From Numida meleagris (taxonomy: Eukaryota; Chordata; Aves; Galliformes; Numididae), in assembly GCF_002078875.1 (NCBI RefSeq), contig NW_018364550.1, positions 1 to 64,000 of the forward strand: 64,000 nucleotides of DNA, written 5' to 3'. Positions within the stretch are counted from its first letter, which is position 1. Every line of letters starts with the position of its first letter. The notes under the pieces were generated by a model, which saw only the letters and a list, made by a program, of their open reading frames with translations, was not told where the DNA came from and did not search any database. Both the position numbers and the translations under genes were made by a program. Positions 10,983 through 34,461 of the stretch are shown here, piece by piece.

Positions 10983-13204
10983 CACATTACAAATTTACTG
11001 CCAGGGAGTTCCCTCAAAAATTAACCTTCAGCAAAGCAGTGCAGCTGCACCAGAAAGAGGATACCATTCCTTAAGCTTAACTACCTTAGGAGTTTTTCAA
11101 ACAGAAATTGGCATGCTGAAAAAAGTATTTTGCAAGAAGAGACAATTGCCGTCACAGTACAAGCACTTGGACTGAGATATAAGAATGCAATATTCTTCTG
11201 AGTTCATTAGTGCAAGTTTCCACATGTGAACCCCACATGGAATGCTGCACGTGACAAAATGTAAACAACAGAGAAGTTTCTATTCTCATTGGCACGCCAG
11301 CCTCAACATCCACCCCAGCACACCTGCCCTCCCTCCCTTAATATAAATGTCTTTGAGTTCCCTTATAGTTCACAATACCCTCCCACATCAATCCTGCTGG
11401 AGAACACAAACAAGCTTCTTCAACAACAAGGAAGAGCCTAAAGGACAGCTATCACAATTTCCAGATGCCTAGAATGATGCTGAGCAAACTCTCAGCACAC
11501 CAGAACCAGAGATCAACTGTAGTAGCCTGAAGTCCATCCAGGTTTTTTAATGTTTTCTCAGGTATCTTTTACTGTGAGAAAGATTCTTTGTTACAGCTGG
11601 GATTCCAAATGCCATGGTTTTCCTTGGAGCTGAAATGAAACAAAGCTCCAGAAACCAAGATAAGTGGCAGCACTAGCAAGAATTGTCACTAATTGTGTCA
11701 ACAGTATGAATCAAAGCCTATGCCACACTTTCAGATCATTTTGATTAGTTGAAACTGGATGGGAAACAAACTACAGAGAACAGTACTACCTCTGAATGGT
11801 TATTCCACCCATACTAAGCCCAAAAGGCTCAGAAGGCAGAAGCCTTTGTTTTGAGAGAAAAGATTCAGAGGTCCAACTTTTGAAGGCATCAGCACCTTCA
11901 ACATGGATTTAACATCAACAGAAGGTGCAAATGCATAATGCCATCTAAAATTAGGTACGCTGCAAGCTCTGCTACAGTCAAAGCAAATTTAGAACACTGC
12001 ACTGGAGTAAGAGAGGAAATCATAATATCCTAGGTTGTCCCTCAACCTACAAAAATAATGCTTTCACTTGATTATATGCTACCCTTTTCAAAAGCACCAC
12101 GGTGTGGCTAAAGGGAGAAGGGGCTAAGTAAGTTAATATACAAAAATAGAGATGTGAACAAAAAATGGTTTGGTTAAGAATATCTTAATTTGATATTCAC
12201 AGTAGTTAATACAAAAGCATTGAACTCACACCACACAAAAGAGGAGGTATGTCAAAATCATACTGAGAAAATTTGCTTTACCTAACACAAATAATGAGCA
12301 GTTAATACAGCAAAGGAACTCCTTCCAATGATTAAAACATTTATTTCTTATGGACAGTTGCTCCACTGAAAGTTAAATGCTTCCTTACTAGGAAAAAGTA
12401 ATATATATATATTTTATATATCTGATTTGCATACTGTGGTATCAATATACATTGAATGTACTGCAAGGATATATTACTCATTTACAGTAAAACTAACAAT
12501 CCATGGTTAAATTTATAGCTTATAAATACACTGTCTCTATTATATGTGGTAAAAAAATATTTGACATTTTGTTGGCACTAGGTCAAAATAAGTTTTTCTT
12601 TTTTCAGGGAGTAAAAATCATTCAGGTATATGCATATTACCCTTGAGAATCATGTGAAAATCACACTGACCCGGTACAAAACAGAATCCTCATGTTGGCA
12701 CAATTAATGAAGTAATGTATAGCATAACATTCATTGCATGACAAGGCTGATTAGGAGGGAAAAAAAAAAGAATTTACAAGAATTACAGCAGCCCAGTTCT
12801 AGCAATACTTTAAATAAGGATAATATGATTTAAAGTGACATGGGAAGGAAGAAAGGATGCAGAAGAGATGAAAAAAGCTAAACAGTATTAACAAAACAAA
12901 CTTTAAAATATACCCAACAAAAATCAATGTAATTCCAGAAGCAAGGAGAGAGCTCAAAATGCTCTAGTTGGTAAATGTATTAAAGAAAAACAGGCGTATT
13001 TTTCAAAAAAAGCATGTGATTATTATTATGGATTCACTGCTACGATTGCTGTACTCCTGTAGAAAACAAAGCCCTTTGTATAAGGTTAATATCTGTCCTG
13101 ACTGCATTTTCAAGTTTAACATAGTTGCTGGCCCTCTGTAGCTAATATAGAGGTTATTTGGCTACTTCCAAGTATCTATGGTATGCTGCTCTGAGACAGA
13201 CTTC

Positions 13205-13210
13205 TTTATT
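13205..13210 (-). terminator. LRP6: Proximal poly(A) signal candidate, LRP6
   Basis: AATAAA on the minus strand within AATAATAAAG, about 400 nt after the stop. A similar AATAATAAAG sits at a comparable place in the mammalian UTR as I remember it. Use would give a short-UTR transcript. Several other AATAAA occur farther down, so site choice needs RNA evidence. Confidence 0.45.
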
Positions 13211-13606
13211 ATTAATTACTTTAAATATTTTTGGTACTGACAAACCCCACATCTCACCTTGCTGGACAAGCGACACATACCTGGTCCTTCCGTTTCATTA
13301 TGTGCTCAGTCACTTCACTGGATTAAGGCATGTTTTTGTGTTCAATTTGCAAAAATAAAAACTTTTTGTACAAATGTCTGGGTTCTTTTATACAAAAATT
13401 TTTCTTATGGCACAAGCAGCAGTTGCTGTTTAAGAAAATATATAAATATCCTTTTTTCTTCTGTACAAATATGTCCAGTATTCTTCCAACCAACTTAATA
13501 ACATTTAACTGTACACTGTCCTACCCCATCCCTTGCCAAGAACTCCCCCCTCCCTTTGTATTTACACTTCCACGACAGAGGCAGATAACGGAGGGGGGGC
13601 TGCCCC

Positions 13607-19163
<5,557 letters not shown>

Positions 19164-19394
19164 CAGGAAGAGACCCTGACAAAGAGCTTGGGTGAGGCAC
19201 ATAACCAAGAGGTACAGAGGCTGGTCCATGCACCACATAATCATTAGTCATTGTCTCTCCATCTCCTTTCATGCGTGGGCACAGCACCCTCTGGCAGATG
19301 AAGTACATTGCTCCAACCACAAAAAGTGTAAGGATTACACCAATGATGGAGCCTATTGTGTTGTTGGGCTGTGGTGCAGGCTCCTCTGTTGTGT
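19164..19394 (-). CDS. LRP6: LRP6 exon 20: membrane span and proximal tail
   Basis: 231 nt, phase 1-1. Read from the minus strand it starts [13 protein letters not shown], then the hydrophobic span [19 protein letters not shown], then [20 protein letters not shown] and [19 protein letters not shown]. The two juxtamembrane cysteines known to be palmitoylated in LRP6 (in CQRVLC) are kept. NNT is a possible extracellular glycosylation sequon. Confidence 0.96.
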
Positions 19395-21009
19395 CTAGAA
19401 GGAAAAAGTAAAATTATACTGTAGAAGCTAATCCAACAGCTTCATGTACCAACATCAGTTTCCAAGATATCATTCAACAGCCTCCACTTCCATAAGCAGG
19501 TAATAGCTTTCAAATGAATGTATGTTAGGAACAAACATGCACTGGAACAGGTCTGTTTGAAGACTCTGGGAAACCAGTAGGACCACCTGTACACATGCAT
19601 AGTTCCACACATGCAGAGGTTTTAGAATCAGATGCCAGGGGATGAATAAGTACACCCATGTGCAGGGGGGCTTGTGAACCAGGTCCTGAACTTGCTGCCT
19701 GCTGACAGACAGGGCTACCCTTTGAGCTAGGTGAACAAGACCTTGCAGCCAGGACCTCAGATTGCACTGTGCTGTCCTTAATGACAGTGACAACTACTTA
19801 TAATTTACCTTGTCACAGAACATCTAGGTTATCAGTCTGCTTAACAGATTGGAACTTCCTGTTCTGAGCTGCGAAACATTCACTTATGAATTGTAGAGAT
19901 GATGCATCAGTAATGAATTTTGAGTTTGCTGCTGTTTATTGAATTACCTAACCCACTCTACATCTGATCCATACTAAAGGTTACAGACACATTTTCACAT
20001 CAGCTTTAGAAGTGCCACTTTGTAAGGAATTTGTATCTGAAGTAATTATTCAACAGCTAAAATGATCAGCTTTCCCTGCAATACCAGTCCTAACCAATGA
20101 CATTTACGGGAATAACTGACAACTCCCTGCCTACGCTTCATGAATTTGACAAGAAAAGCAGACTTAAAAGAATATTCCTGTTCTAGTTGGTATTTTACAA
20201 CTTAACTGTTACTGAAAGTCTTTTCCTCAACATATTTCCTTCCCCCTGAAAACCAATTCCACACTTTAACCAACCTGCCACAGTCTACAGAGATAAGTAA
20301 ACAGAATTCTGATCAATCAGAAGGACAGTGACAACTGCAACCTTACTCCAGGGGGGTTAATTTTATGTCACGAAAACAGAAAATATCTGAACCATAATGA
20401 AGATAACGATATATGTCTGTGATAAAGTTGCTAATAACTTTCTAACATGATAGCACATATCTTATTACTCCTTAACATCAAGTCTTTGCATTTTCAAGTC
20501 TTGTATCACTTAGGAGATTTCAAGATAGGGAATATCACATGTTACAAATCATAAGTCAAGCTCGAAATTACATTTTTTCAAGATGCAAAGGAAATTTTAG
20601 AGGATTTTATTCTGTAAACAGAGTGCTGATCTGATTCTAAAAGCACCTGTTATTAATCTCTGTATGGGAAAGCCATGAAGCAAAGCAGTTTTATATAAAA
20701 GCCTCACACTGATAGAAAATGATTTTTAATACTGCTCTATCTCAGCATACAAACTAATTATAGTAAAACAAGCCTCTGATTTCTTTTAGAAGTTTGCAGA
20801 GGTATGTGGAAAATTTAACCAGCCTGTTTAATCCTCAGAGAGCATTAATTCAAAACACTAGTTACGTCTTTGATTCCTATTCTACCACATTTATGCATTA
20901 ATTGCATAACAGCATCCATTTTGCCTAAAATTCAGATTAAAATTAACTCCTTGAGACTGTAAGAAATAAATTTCAGATAATGCAATCAAGTCTCAGGTTT
21001 TGTACTTAC
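19395..21009 (-). other. LRP6: LRP6 intron 19
   Basis: 1,615 bp, GT-AG. Nothing recognised besides intronic sequence. The 19470-19793 minus-strand frame has no known domain. Confidence 0.8.
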
Positions 21010-21120
21010 AGCATCCTTGCTCATCTGAGCTGTCACTACAGTCCAGGTTGTGATCACATTTCTTGCTTTTACCAATGCACTGCCCGCTGGCACACCGGAA
21101 CTGATTGGTTAAACAAAGCA
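21010..21120 (-). CDS. LRP6: LRP6 exon 19: LDLa module 3
   Basis: 111 nt, phase 1-1, in a short frame that is easy to miss. Acceptor CTTCCCAG, donor T|GTAAGT. It encodes [37 protein letters not shown]: one LDLa module with six cysteines and an intact DCSDSSDE calcium cage. Flanking residues differ slightly from mammals (EQGC for ELDC). It closes the stalk before the membrane. Confidence 0.96.
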
Positions 21121-22615
21121 CTGGGAAGAGAACCACCCCACAAACCAGGAATCAGTATCAAAGACTTCTACTCTTTAAAATGATTAAGGAAAGGAGATAC
21201 CAAGGCATACAATCAGGAATATCTTGGGAGAGCTTAGTCTGCTGTTAGCTTCATTTCTTGAAGCAGTCAGTGGCACATAAAAGTCCTTCTTTCCAATTCA
21301 GATGCAGGCGGCCATTGAGGACATAGGCACTCATCAAAGGACATGGTTATCGCAAAACTACTTTAAGAATCTCCAACTCTAAACAGATACTATAATACAA
21401 GCAAGAATAATTAAGTTATTAAAAATAAATCTGCCAAAACAAAATGTTAAAATTGTTTAAGAAGGATAAATGTGGTTTCTCAATGCCCTTGTGCTCTTCT
21501 CGTAAAACAGAAAACTCCTTGATCATAGGACAATATATTTCACTTGAGATCATGTTTTAAAACTCAGAATAAAGACAGAAGACAAATCTGGATCTTTGCC
21601 ATTACACTCAAAAAATACATTACTGCTTTGGGAAAAAAAGGTGCTGCAGGCAAGGTACTGGCTGCTATTGTTTATACATACTTTTTCCTACTGTTTCACA
21701 TAAATTTTAAATTCTTTCTGATTTCAGTTGAATTAAGAAGTTAAACTATAGGCTTTTCTGATCTGAACTCAACCTGAATACTCTGAATAACAGGGACAAT
21801 TTGAAGATGATAAACAGCCCCTGTTCCGATATCTCTAGTCACTGGATGGTAACTGGGAAACTAACCTGCACAAAGCATTTTCAGATGTCAGCATGCATCT
21901 GGCTAAAAATCATTCTTCATCACAGAGGAATTTCTGCATTCATTTGTATATTTTTGTTTGAGTTGGAGCATATCTTTTGGAAAGAAATTCAGCCTTGATT
22001 CAAAGACTCTTAGAGAGTCTCTGCTAAGAAATTGTACTGAAAGAATTTATGGAAGAGGCATCCTTTCAAGCTTGCAAGTCATCCCTACAATTCCTCACTA
22101 CTTGTGCAGTAAGGAAAAGAATGTCAACTATTCTAATGTTTCATTTAGTAGAGTACTAGAGTAGTCCAGACTCCTTCAGCATAATCTGCCCTTTCCAAAA
22201 CAACAACAAAAAATCCCTAATTCTCATTATGTTGGCAATAGCACTTCTCTCCATTAGTATAGCTTAACAGCTCTTTTTTGCTGTATTCTACAATAAGAGG
22301 ACGTCTCCAGGAATCTCACCTGCCTCTCACTCTCACTTACTCAAAGAAGTTTACTCCATAGCTACCAGGTTTCAGAGCTTGACACATATCATTTTTAATA
22401 GTACTTTTCACATGCAGAGCTTAAACCGCTGTGAACATGAGCAGGTGTAAAAACAAAGGAATGGGGCTGTGAAATAATTTCCCACTCAATAAACCTGTGA
22501 CAAAAAGCAGAAATTCAAATCCTTCCGAATTCTATACTCTGTAATAACTTTGTTATCTTTCATAGCGTCCCTTGGACAGTTCTGTTTCCATCATAATTTG
22601 AAAGATCCTCTGTAC
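21121..22615 (-). other. LRP6: LRP6 intron 18
   Basis: 1,495 bp, GT-AG. No repeat or gene recognised. Confidence 0.8.
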
Positions 22616-22852
22616 CTTCACAGTTCTTCTCATCTGAGTTGTCCTGGCAATTTGCTTCTCCATTGCACTGGAGGGCACTGTCTATGCACTGTCCGCTTTC
22701 ACACTGAAACTGGGTGTCTGAGCACACTGGGCAGTTTTTTTCATCACTGTGGTCTTCACATTCAGTGAAACCATCACAGCGCCAGGCCACCGGGATGCAG
22801 TCAATCTCACCTGTGTAACAGGTGAATTGCTGAGGGGAGCATGTTGGAGGTT
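22616..22852 (-). CDS. LRP6: LRP6 exon 18: LDLa modules 1 and 2
   Basis: 237 nt, phase 1-1. It encodes two LDL-receptor class A modules: [19 protein letters not shown] to [10 protein letters not shown], and [20 protein letters not shown] to [10 protein letters not shown]. Each keeps six cysteines and the acidic D-x-SDE calcium cage. Donor GAA G|GTACAG. Confidence 0.97.
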
Positions 22853-25785
<2,933 letters not shown>

Positions 25786-25995
25786 TGTATTCCTGAACGT
25801 TAAGCTCTTTCACAGCATGAATGTCACTGAGTTGTGCAATACGAGCTTGGACCTTTGTACGTCCTTCTCGACCAGTCATATCAATCTTTTCAATCATCTG
25901 CTGTTGTCTGTCAATCCAATACAACCAGTTCTCAAATACAGTTAGTCCCACAGGTTGCAAGATATTAGAGTCTTCCAAAACAACTCGGTTAGCAC
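25786..25995 (-). CDS. LRP6: LRP6 exon 16: end of propeller 4
   Basis: 210 nt, phase 1 in and phase 1 out (TAC A, donor GTAAGTG). It encodes [20 protein letters not shown], the [20 protein letters not shown] blade and the [17 protein letters not shown] linker to EGF4. Confidence 0.97.
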
Positions 25996-28614
25996 CTGCA
26001 GGAGGAAAAGAGTTGTTCAGCTTGACTGGAATCAACCAAAATACTATCACAAATATTTTCTATAGTGTTTACGTCATTATTTTCTACTACTCTTACACTA
26101 CTAGTTAAAGCCAACTATAAAAAATACATGCAATCTTGGGTCCTCTGATGTAAGACCAATGCTTTGCAGATAAGTGATCTCTTTTTTTAAAATTATTTTA
26201 ATCAAAAGACTGTTTTTGCACTTCTTTACTGTATTTAGAAAGTGTATGGAGTTGGGGGCCCACCTCTCATGAGACTACTCAGTCTTTTATTGGTAATGAC
26301 GGTAATTGTTACTTCTTTTCATTCATCTATTCTTTTTTTAACTGCTTTGTCTTGGCATTCAGCAGAGAATAAGAAGATGGATTATTAGCTTGAGTTAACT
26401 AATGCAAGATTAAAAACAAGTGAAGACAAGGTAGTTAGTACTTTTCACATGAATTGTGAGATTAAGGTAAACATTTGACTTTTGGCTTCCTCATATTCTT
26501 TTGTTTCAACTACATTATCTTCACAAATGTTTTCATCCTAAATTAAGAACATTCCATTCTTTCTAGTGAAGACTTACTTTCTTCAGTTCCCTCAGCAAAC
26601 ATCAGTAGCAGCCAAGAAGCTTGACCCCTCTGAAAGTATTTGCTGACTTTTATGCTAGATTACTCAGCAACTGTCACATTTCATGGGTAACAGTCCGTAT
26701 AAACAGAAGAGAGCCCACAACTGTTTCAGGAGTAACACTAAAGACTGTCCAAAGATGGTGAAGACTTCATAACTCACACACAATGGTCATTAACACTCAA
26801 ATATTCAGTGAGGTTTATCATATTCTGAGCAAAAAATTACCCACAAACATATGGATTCTGCTTCAATTTTGAAATGCTGTAACAATATTACATAGTTCAA
26901 AATTAGACTAGAGCTTGAAAATAAACATCCGAATCCTGTTGTTTTAGGGTATCTGAGCTCACTGCTATGCTTATTTTTATTTTTAATACAGCAGATAATA
27001 GTTTTGCATATGTTCTTCCACAACATCATTTTCAACAAGTTTTAATATTTCCTTTCCTGTAAAAATATACCAGTATATCTGAATACCACAGAAAAGTTAT
27101 ATGATACCTGTACCGTACTCCCATATGATACTGTTATGGGACAAAAGATGCCTATTTTAGGATTTTATAATTTTCTCAGGTTCTATTCCTCCATTTTGGT
27201 TAGAAGAAAGAACATCTTTGGCTTGTTGAGAACCTTAATCAACAGTATGCCAGGAACTGCAAACAAATTAAGCTACAAAAACTGTATTTATCTCAATTTT
27301 ACTAAACGTATATGGAACTTTTAAGCATTTAGCAAGTGGTAACATCTTAAGCAGATCATGGAGATTTTAATCCTCAGCTACACAGGGCTCTCATCCACCA
27401 ATTTGGAATATCACCAGCAATGATCTGATTAAGAAATAACATTGATGGATTCTGAAGGAGGTTATACCCAGACTGATGAAGAAATTAACAGACTGAGTGA
27501 TACAAGTCAAACTAAAGATCTGCAACAGTCTATTAACCCTCATGAATATGAGTCATCTTATAGGGAAAAGGTTAGAAACAGCAACCCACATCTTTAAGAG
27601 AAGAAAAGCTAAGCTGGGAAGTGGGGAATATGCAAAGATGACAGGAAACAATATAATTTAAACTAAGACGTTGACCTACCCAAATGGAGTCTGCAAATAC
27701 CCTGCTCTACTATGCTCATGTGAATCAACATGGCATTTTGCAAAATGCTCCTAAAGCTTTGAAGCTTAAAATTTTCTCTATATTACTGTTTTAATATTTC
27801 TTTTTAGCATTTGTGACCAAGTGTAGCTATTTCTGAATAAACTGGGACACTGAAATCCCTCCTTCCATAAGCCAACAATAGTACCTGAGATGCTAGTTCC
27901 CTTTACTAGGAATGCCAGATGAAAAGGAGATGTTATTAAGAGGAGTTTTGTCTCCTGGCATCACTATTCTCTTTCCAGCAATGCCTTTAAAGACTTAAAC
28001 AAATAAACACAAAAGTCAGGATACATCCTTAGCACATTCTATTTCCATATAAAAATGACTTAATTCCAGAATCATTAGACATTTCCAAATCACACAAATT
28101 ATTCTGGAATTGAAAAACTAATTTCCAAATAGTTTCCATGGTCAGGAGCTAATTTCAGTCATCTTTTTGTAAACAACCCTTAACCAGGTGAGGAATTTGG
28201 TTAGCTTCAGAAGGATCTCCAATTTGGGCAGCACAACTGAGACCTAACTGCATTCCTCAAGAACAATGTGCAAAAGAAGGACTGCATCACATAAAGGCAT
28301 TCTGTTTCTCCTTCTCTTTATGAGTACTGGCATCTATGGAGTCAACATAGCAGGAGATTGCACATGTTTTAAAAAAGATAACACATGCAAAAAATTACTT
28401 TGCCAGTCAAAAGACCCTATTAATCAGCATTTCTAAGTACAGGATTGCATCTCGGCAGTTGGCAATTTATTGTGATTATAGGAATCTATTTGTGGTGCAG
28501 AAGACAAAAACCAAGAGGGATTTTGGAAAGATTTTTCTTAATGTTCATCAAAATGGGGAGCTCTTACTTCATGACATCAGTAATACAGTGGTGATCTTTA
28601 AACAAAACAAACAT

Positions 28615-29453
28615 GGGGGAGGTGGCTGATACACCACCAGACGGTTGTGCTGCCATCCAGAGAGAATGAGAAGGCAGAGAACTGGACTGATAGGAACCTC
28701 ATGAAGTTTAACATGGAGAAGTACAAAGTCCTGCACCTGACGAGGAACAACCCCATACACCAGAACATGCTGGGGGTACCCAGCTGGAAAGCAGCTTGGC
28801 AGGAAAAGACCGAGGGGTCCTGGTAGACACCATGCTGAACGTGAGCCACCACTGTGCCCTTGTCACAAAGAAGACTAATAGGATTCTTGGCTGCACTAGG
28901 CATAGTATTGCCAGCAGGTCAAAGGAGGTGATCCTTTTCCTCCAGACAGCACTGGTGTAGCCACACCTGGAGCACTGGGCTCCCCTGTACAAGAGAAACA
29001 TGGACATACTGGAGACAGTCCAACGACAGGTTGTGAAGAAGATTAAGGCACTGTAACAACTCTCCTATGAGGAAAGGTTGAGAAAGCTGGGTCTGTTCAG
29101 ACTGAAGAAGAGATGTCTCAGGGCAAATTTTATTAAGGTAAACAAATACTTGAAGGGACAGTGCACAGAGGACAGAATTAGGCTCTTTTCAGTGGTGCTC
29201 AGTGCCAGGATCAGAGGTAATGGGCACAAACTGGCACACAGGAGGTTCCTTCTGAACACCAGGAAGCACTTCTGTGCTGTGTGGGTGCTGGAGCTCCGGC
29301 ACAGGTTGCCAGAGGCTGTAGAATGTCCTTCTTCAAGATGTTCAAAAGCCACCTGGATGTACACCTAGGCAACCTACTCTGGGTGATCCCGCTTGAGCAG
29401 AGGTGGGACAAGATGAGGCATCTTTCAAACTCCACCATTCTATGATTTTGTGA
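28615..29453 (+). mobile_element. CR1 LINE 3' fragment, intron 15
   Basis: About 840 bp of CR1 on the plus strand, opposite to LRP6. It covers the last part of the reverse transcriptase ORF (plus-strand sequence for the GNLMKFNMEKYKVLHL type segment, with stops) and the 3' UTR (AGGAAAGGTTGAGAAAGCTG, TTGAAGGGACAGTGCA), ending CCATTCTATGATTTTGTGAT. 5'-truncated and frameshifted. Confidence 0.87.
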
Positions 29454-29540
29454 TCACTTTTTTTTAAAAAAACAATTCACTAAGTCAGCTCAAGACTTCT
29501 GTTTTAAAATAATAAGCAATCAGGGCATCACAGTTCATAA

Positions 29541-29812
29541 GTGATCGTGTACCTTCCGGTTAATGTCTTGCTAAGCCAACAAACATGAAATGCTGAAACA
29601 TTTTCCAAAAGAAAAACTTATTGCAATCCCATTGACACCAGTGTCAGGTTTTCAGCCTTAATAAGTTCTTGTTTTGGAAAATGTTTCAGCATTTCATGTT
29701 TGTTGGCTTAGCAAGGCATTAAGTTGCAACTTAATAAGAGGCTGAAAACCACACTGGTGTCAATGGGATTGCATGCCTCCACTTTGAATGAAGGTATCAC
29801 ATGATCCATGGA
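29541..29812. repeat. Interlocked inverted-repeat element in intron 15
   Basis: Arm A (29560-29621) is the reverse complement of A' (29661-29722), with one mismatch over the 51 best bases. Arm B (29621-29660) is the reverse complement of B' (29736-29773). The order is A-B-A'-B', so B sits in the loop of A/A' and pairs with a segment outside it. Outer weaker arms, GATCGTGTACCTTC (about 29543) and GAAGGTATCACATGATC (about 29792), enclose the whole. It may be a small terminal-inverted-repeat transposon rearranged by template switching; family unknown. Confidence 0.75.
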
Positions 29813-30894
29813 ATACTCTAAACTACCAGAGTCTTGCTAAGTTTTCAATTTCACTCATGGATTGCAAAGTACATCCTTATTTCCTTCTCCATTCAGTGAC
29901 AGCTGAATAACACTCAGCTAAAGTGTGTTATTCAGACTGGGGCCGGACCTACTCCAGGGGAAGGAGAAATTCTGCTGCTGATGCCCACAGGCAGCAATAT
30001 GAGTGGGTTTATACCTCAACATGTAATAAAGAGATGGAGAGGTATGTGTTCAGCAAAATTCAAGCCAACTTGTATCACAATGAATTACTATCCGAGTCAC
30101 AAAAGACAGTTGAGATGATCCAGCAAAAAGCTGCATCCAACTAGTAAATAGGAGCTGACTGTGTCTCTCTCACCTAATCTAACTGCACAGTTTTGCCTCT
30201 TCTCTTGCCCCAGTTCTGGTTGCTTGTGTGATCAATTCAGCTTTCCATATCAACAGAAAACTTCTCTCTATTTCTCTTTTTCTATATTGCTGCTACCTTA
30301 CAGTTTTACGTATGTAGTAAAGACAGGTAAATCAACTCATAGTGGACAAGCAGCATAACCAGCATTAAGGAACAGGCAAAGAGAATTATATGGCTGGTAG
30401 GACTTTTTTTTTTTGCCTTTTGAGAAAAGGAAAGCATTAAATCTCACTTTACTCTTCTCACATTATGTCCCTAAATGACAGACACATAACTGATCTGCAC
30501 ACCTACTGCTTTAACTCTGCAGGAAAGACTTCTCCATTAACAAGAAACTCCTGATATACAGATTACTGCGCCAAAACCAATGCCTATAAAAACAGTGCTT
30601 CTCCCACCCCCTTTCCAAAACTGCTGCAATTTATTTGAGTCAACTTTGGGAAACCACACAAAGGTCTTGCTGTGAGAAACTGAAGTAAATAGCAAGTGTA
30701 GCAATTAATAATGCAAATCATAGATAGAGGCACAAGACAGTAAAGGTATGTTGGATGAATCACACGCATTTCCTGGCTGGGAATTTAGGGAGCAATTAGA
30801 ATCACAGTACAGATTGTCTAGAGCAGGAAGGAAAAGACAACACCTTTCTCTACATTCCCCCACACCCACCCCACACAAATGAATCACTGAATTA

Positions 30895-31197
<303 letters not shown>

Positions 31198-31287
31198 TCA
31201 GACAAACAGAAAACAGCAGCAAGAAAACAGTTTGATTCTTAAAACCTTCAGCCTGAATTTTGCCGTATCACTATTTCTGCTACTTAC

Positions 31288-31499
31288 CCTTTCTCTGGAT
31301 TCACCACAATGGCCCTGGGTCTGTCTTGACTTCCCTTGAGCACCACTCCCATGGGTCTCCCATCCAGGCGTGTCACATTGATGACATTAGTAGCTTCACA
31401 GGTCCAGTAGATATAGCGGCTGTAGATGTCAATGCTCAGGTCATAAGGCTGCATGTCTAGGTTCTGACTGGGAACTGGACTTGTCACAACAGTGAGGCT
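31288..31499 (-). CDS. LRP6: LRP6 exon 14: propeller 4, second part
   Basis: 212 nt. The chosen acceptor is CTTCTTAG before AGCCTCACT, which keeps the frame; the next AG two bases on would shift it. Phase 0 in, phase 2 out (AAA GG, donor GTAAGT). It encodes [20 protein letters not shown], the blade [19 protein letters not shown] and [12 protein letters not shown]. The first eight residues are the most diverged part of the ectodomain seen here (mammals have a GFTVVVSS-type start). Confidence 0.95.
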
Positions 31500-33259
<1,760 letters not shown>

Positions 33260-34442
33260 TTATGCTCAGTAACAACAATTACTTTATAAAACACAATGTC
33301 AAATATTTCATTCCGCTTATCCTCCTTTGAAAACAAACAAAACGAAAAACGAACAAAAAAAACCCAAACAACCCAAGTATATCCAAAACACAACACAAAA
33401 AAAACCCTCTAATTAGTTTGAAAAGCCTTTTAAATGATCTCTTTCTACTACAAAAATCTGAATGTAGATGTGACTAGCAAAGATAGTTTTGAAAGTTGCA
33501 AGTCTAGTAAACGCGAAGACTTCTGTCAAAATTACCTCAATAATGGTCAACTATGTCTCTCAAGGAACTGTCAATTTTCTTTCTAAAGGGATTCCAGGAA
33601 AACACAGCTCTGCTATTTTGAATTTAAACTTTTTGCTAAGTATGCTTCTACCTGCAGAGGAAGCTGAGCAAAACCCAGCAATGGCTTCTTATTTAGAGGT
33701 CACAGGGATCAGAGATTGCCATTTGGTGGCTCAGTCTTGTTACTGCAAACCCCTTCTGTCAGCACCAGAATGGAACAACAAACAATTCATAGCCTGTGCG
33801 CAGCTTGGGTTTTTGAAGTTTTCCTCTTTATTTTCACCCTTCTCAGATTTACCTATCTTGCTTATTCCCTGGTGCTTATCTAAGAACACTGACCTGCATT
33901 CAGAAAAGCATCAGATGCTCTGCTCTGGCTTCCCAGATGCCCAGCAAAAATTTCCTGGATAAGTGATACTTATAAATACCATCAAACATCAGAAAATAAG
34001 ACTTCCTCATCCTCTTTAACTGTAATTTAACAGCTGAAACTAGCAGTAAGCATGTAAGACATCGGTGTTAATTACACTATCAAAAATAAATTATCCCTGC
34101 ATTACATAACTGGGTCAGAAACATGTAGATGTAGTTAAAACGCCTTCCCTTTTATGCATCACTCTTTTCAACAGTGGTCTACCTGGAACCACTGCTATGC
34201 AAGACAGCACAAGAGCCAGCAGCCAGAAATGTAGTTTGCAGCCTCCCTGAAGTTTGTATAATCAATTTGTTATAGCACAGGTCTGGAGAGATTAGCAGTG
34301 GGACACTGTGCTCATTCAATCCAGCCTGTAAAACAGGTAAGGCAATACCTTGGCAAGGGAAGGTAAGCAAAAGCCTTCCAGAGAACAACATCACCTTTCT
34401 TTGTTATTTTAGACACACACATTTATCTGCCACTGGGAAATA

Positions 34443-34461
34443 GAAAAAAAAAAAAAAAAAA
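34443..34461. repeat. Poly(A) run
   Basis: About 18 consecutive A in intron 12 (poly-T in the LRP6 transcript sense). No retroposed body is visible next to it. Confidence 0.9.

Larger units (their letters stand above)
7865..13606 (-). other. LRP6: LRP6 3' untranslated region (inferred extent)
   Basis: About 5.7 kb following the stop, AT-rich, without LINE or LTR sequence that I can recognise, which contrasts with both flanks. The first 500 nt resemble the start of the mammalian LRP6 3' UTR as I remember it (on the minus strand, GGATATTTATATATTTTC and GTTTTTATTTTTGCAAA). The low end is set by an AATAAA at 7890-7885. Human LRP6 also has a UTR of several kb. The exact end is inference. It contains short TA runs near 9641-9658 and 12402-12420 and a short tandem repeat at 10954-10982. 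Confidence 0.6.

Noticed and set aside
29541..29812. microRNA precursor
   Set aside because: Arms are much longer than a usual precursor and the A-B-A'-B' layout is atypical; kept only as an inverted-repeat element.
33489..33962. 157-codon plus-strand frame in intron 12
   Set aside because: Antisense to an LRP6 intron, no recognisable domain, consistent with chance.
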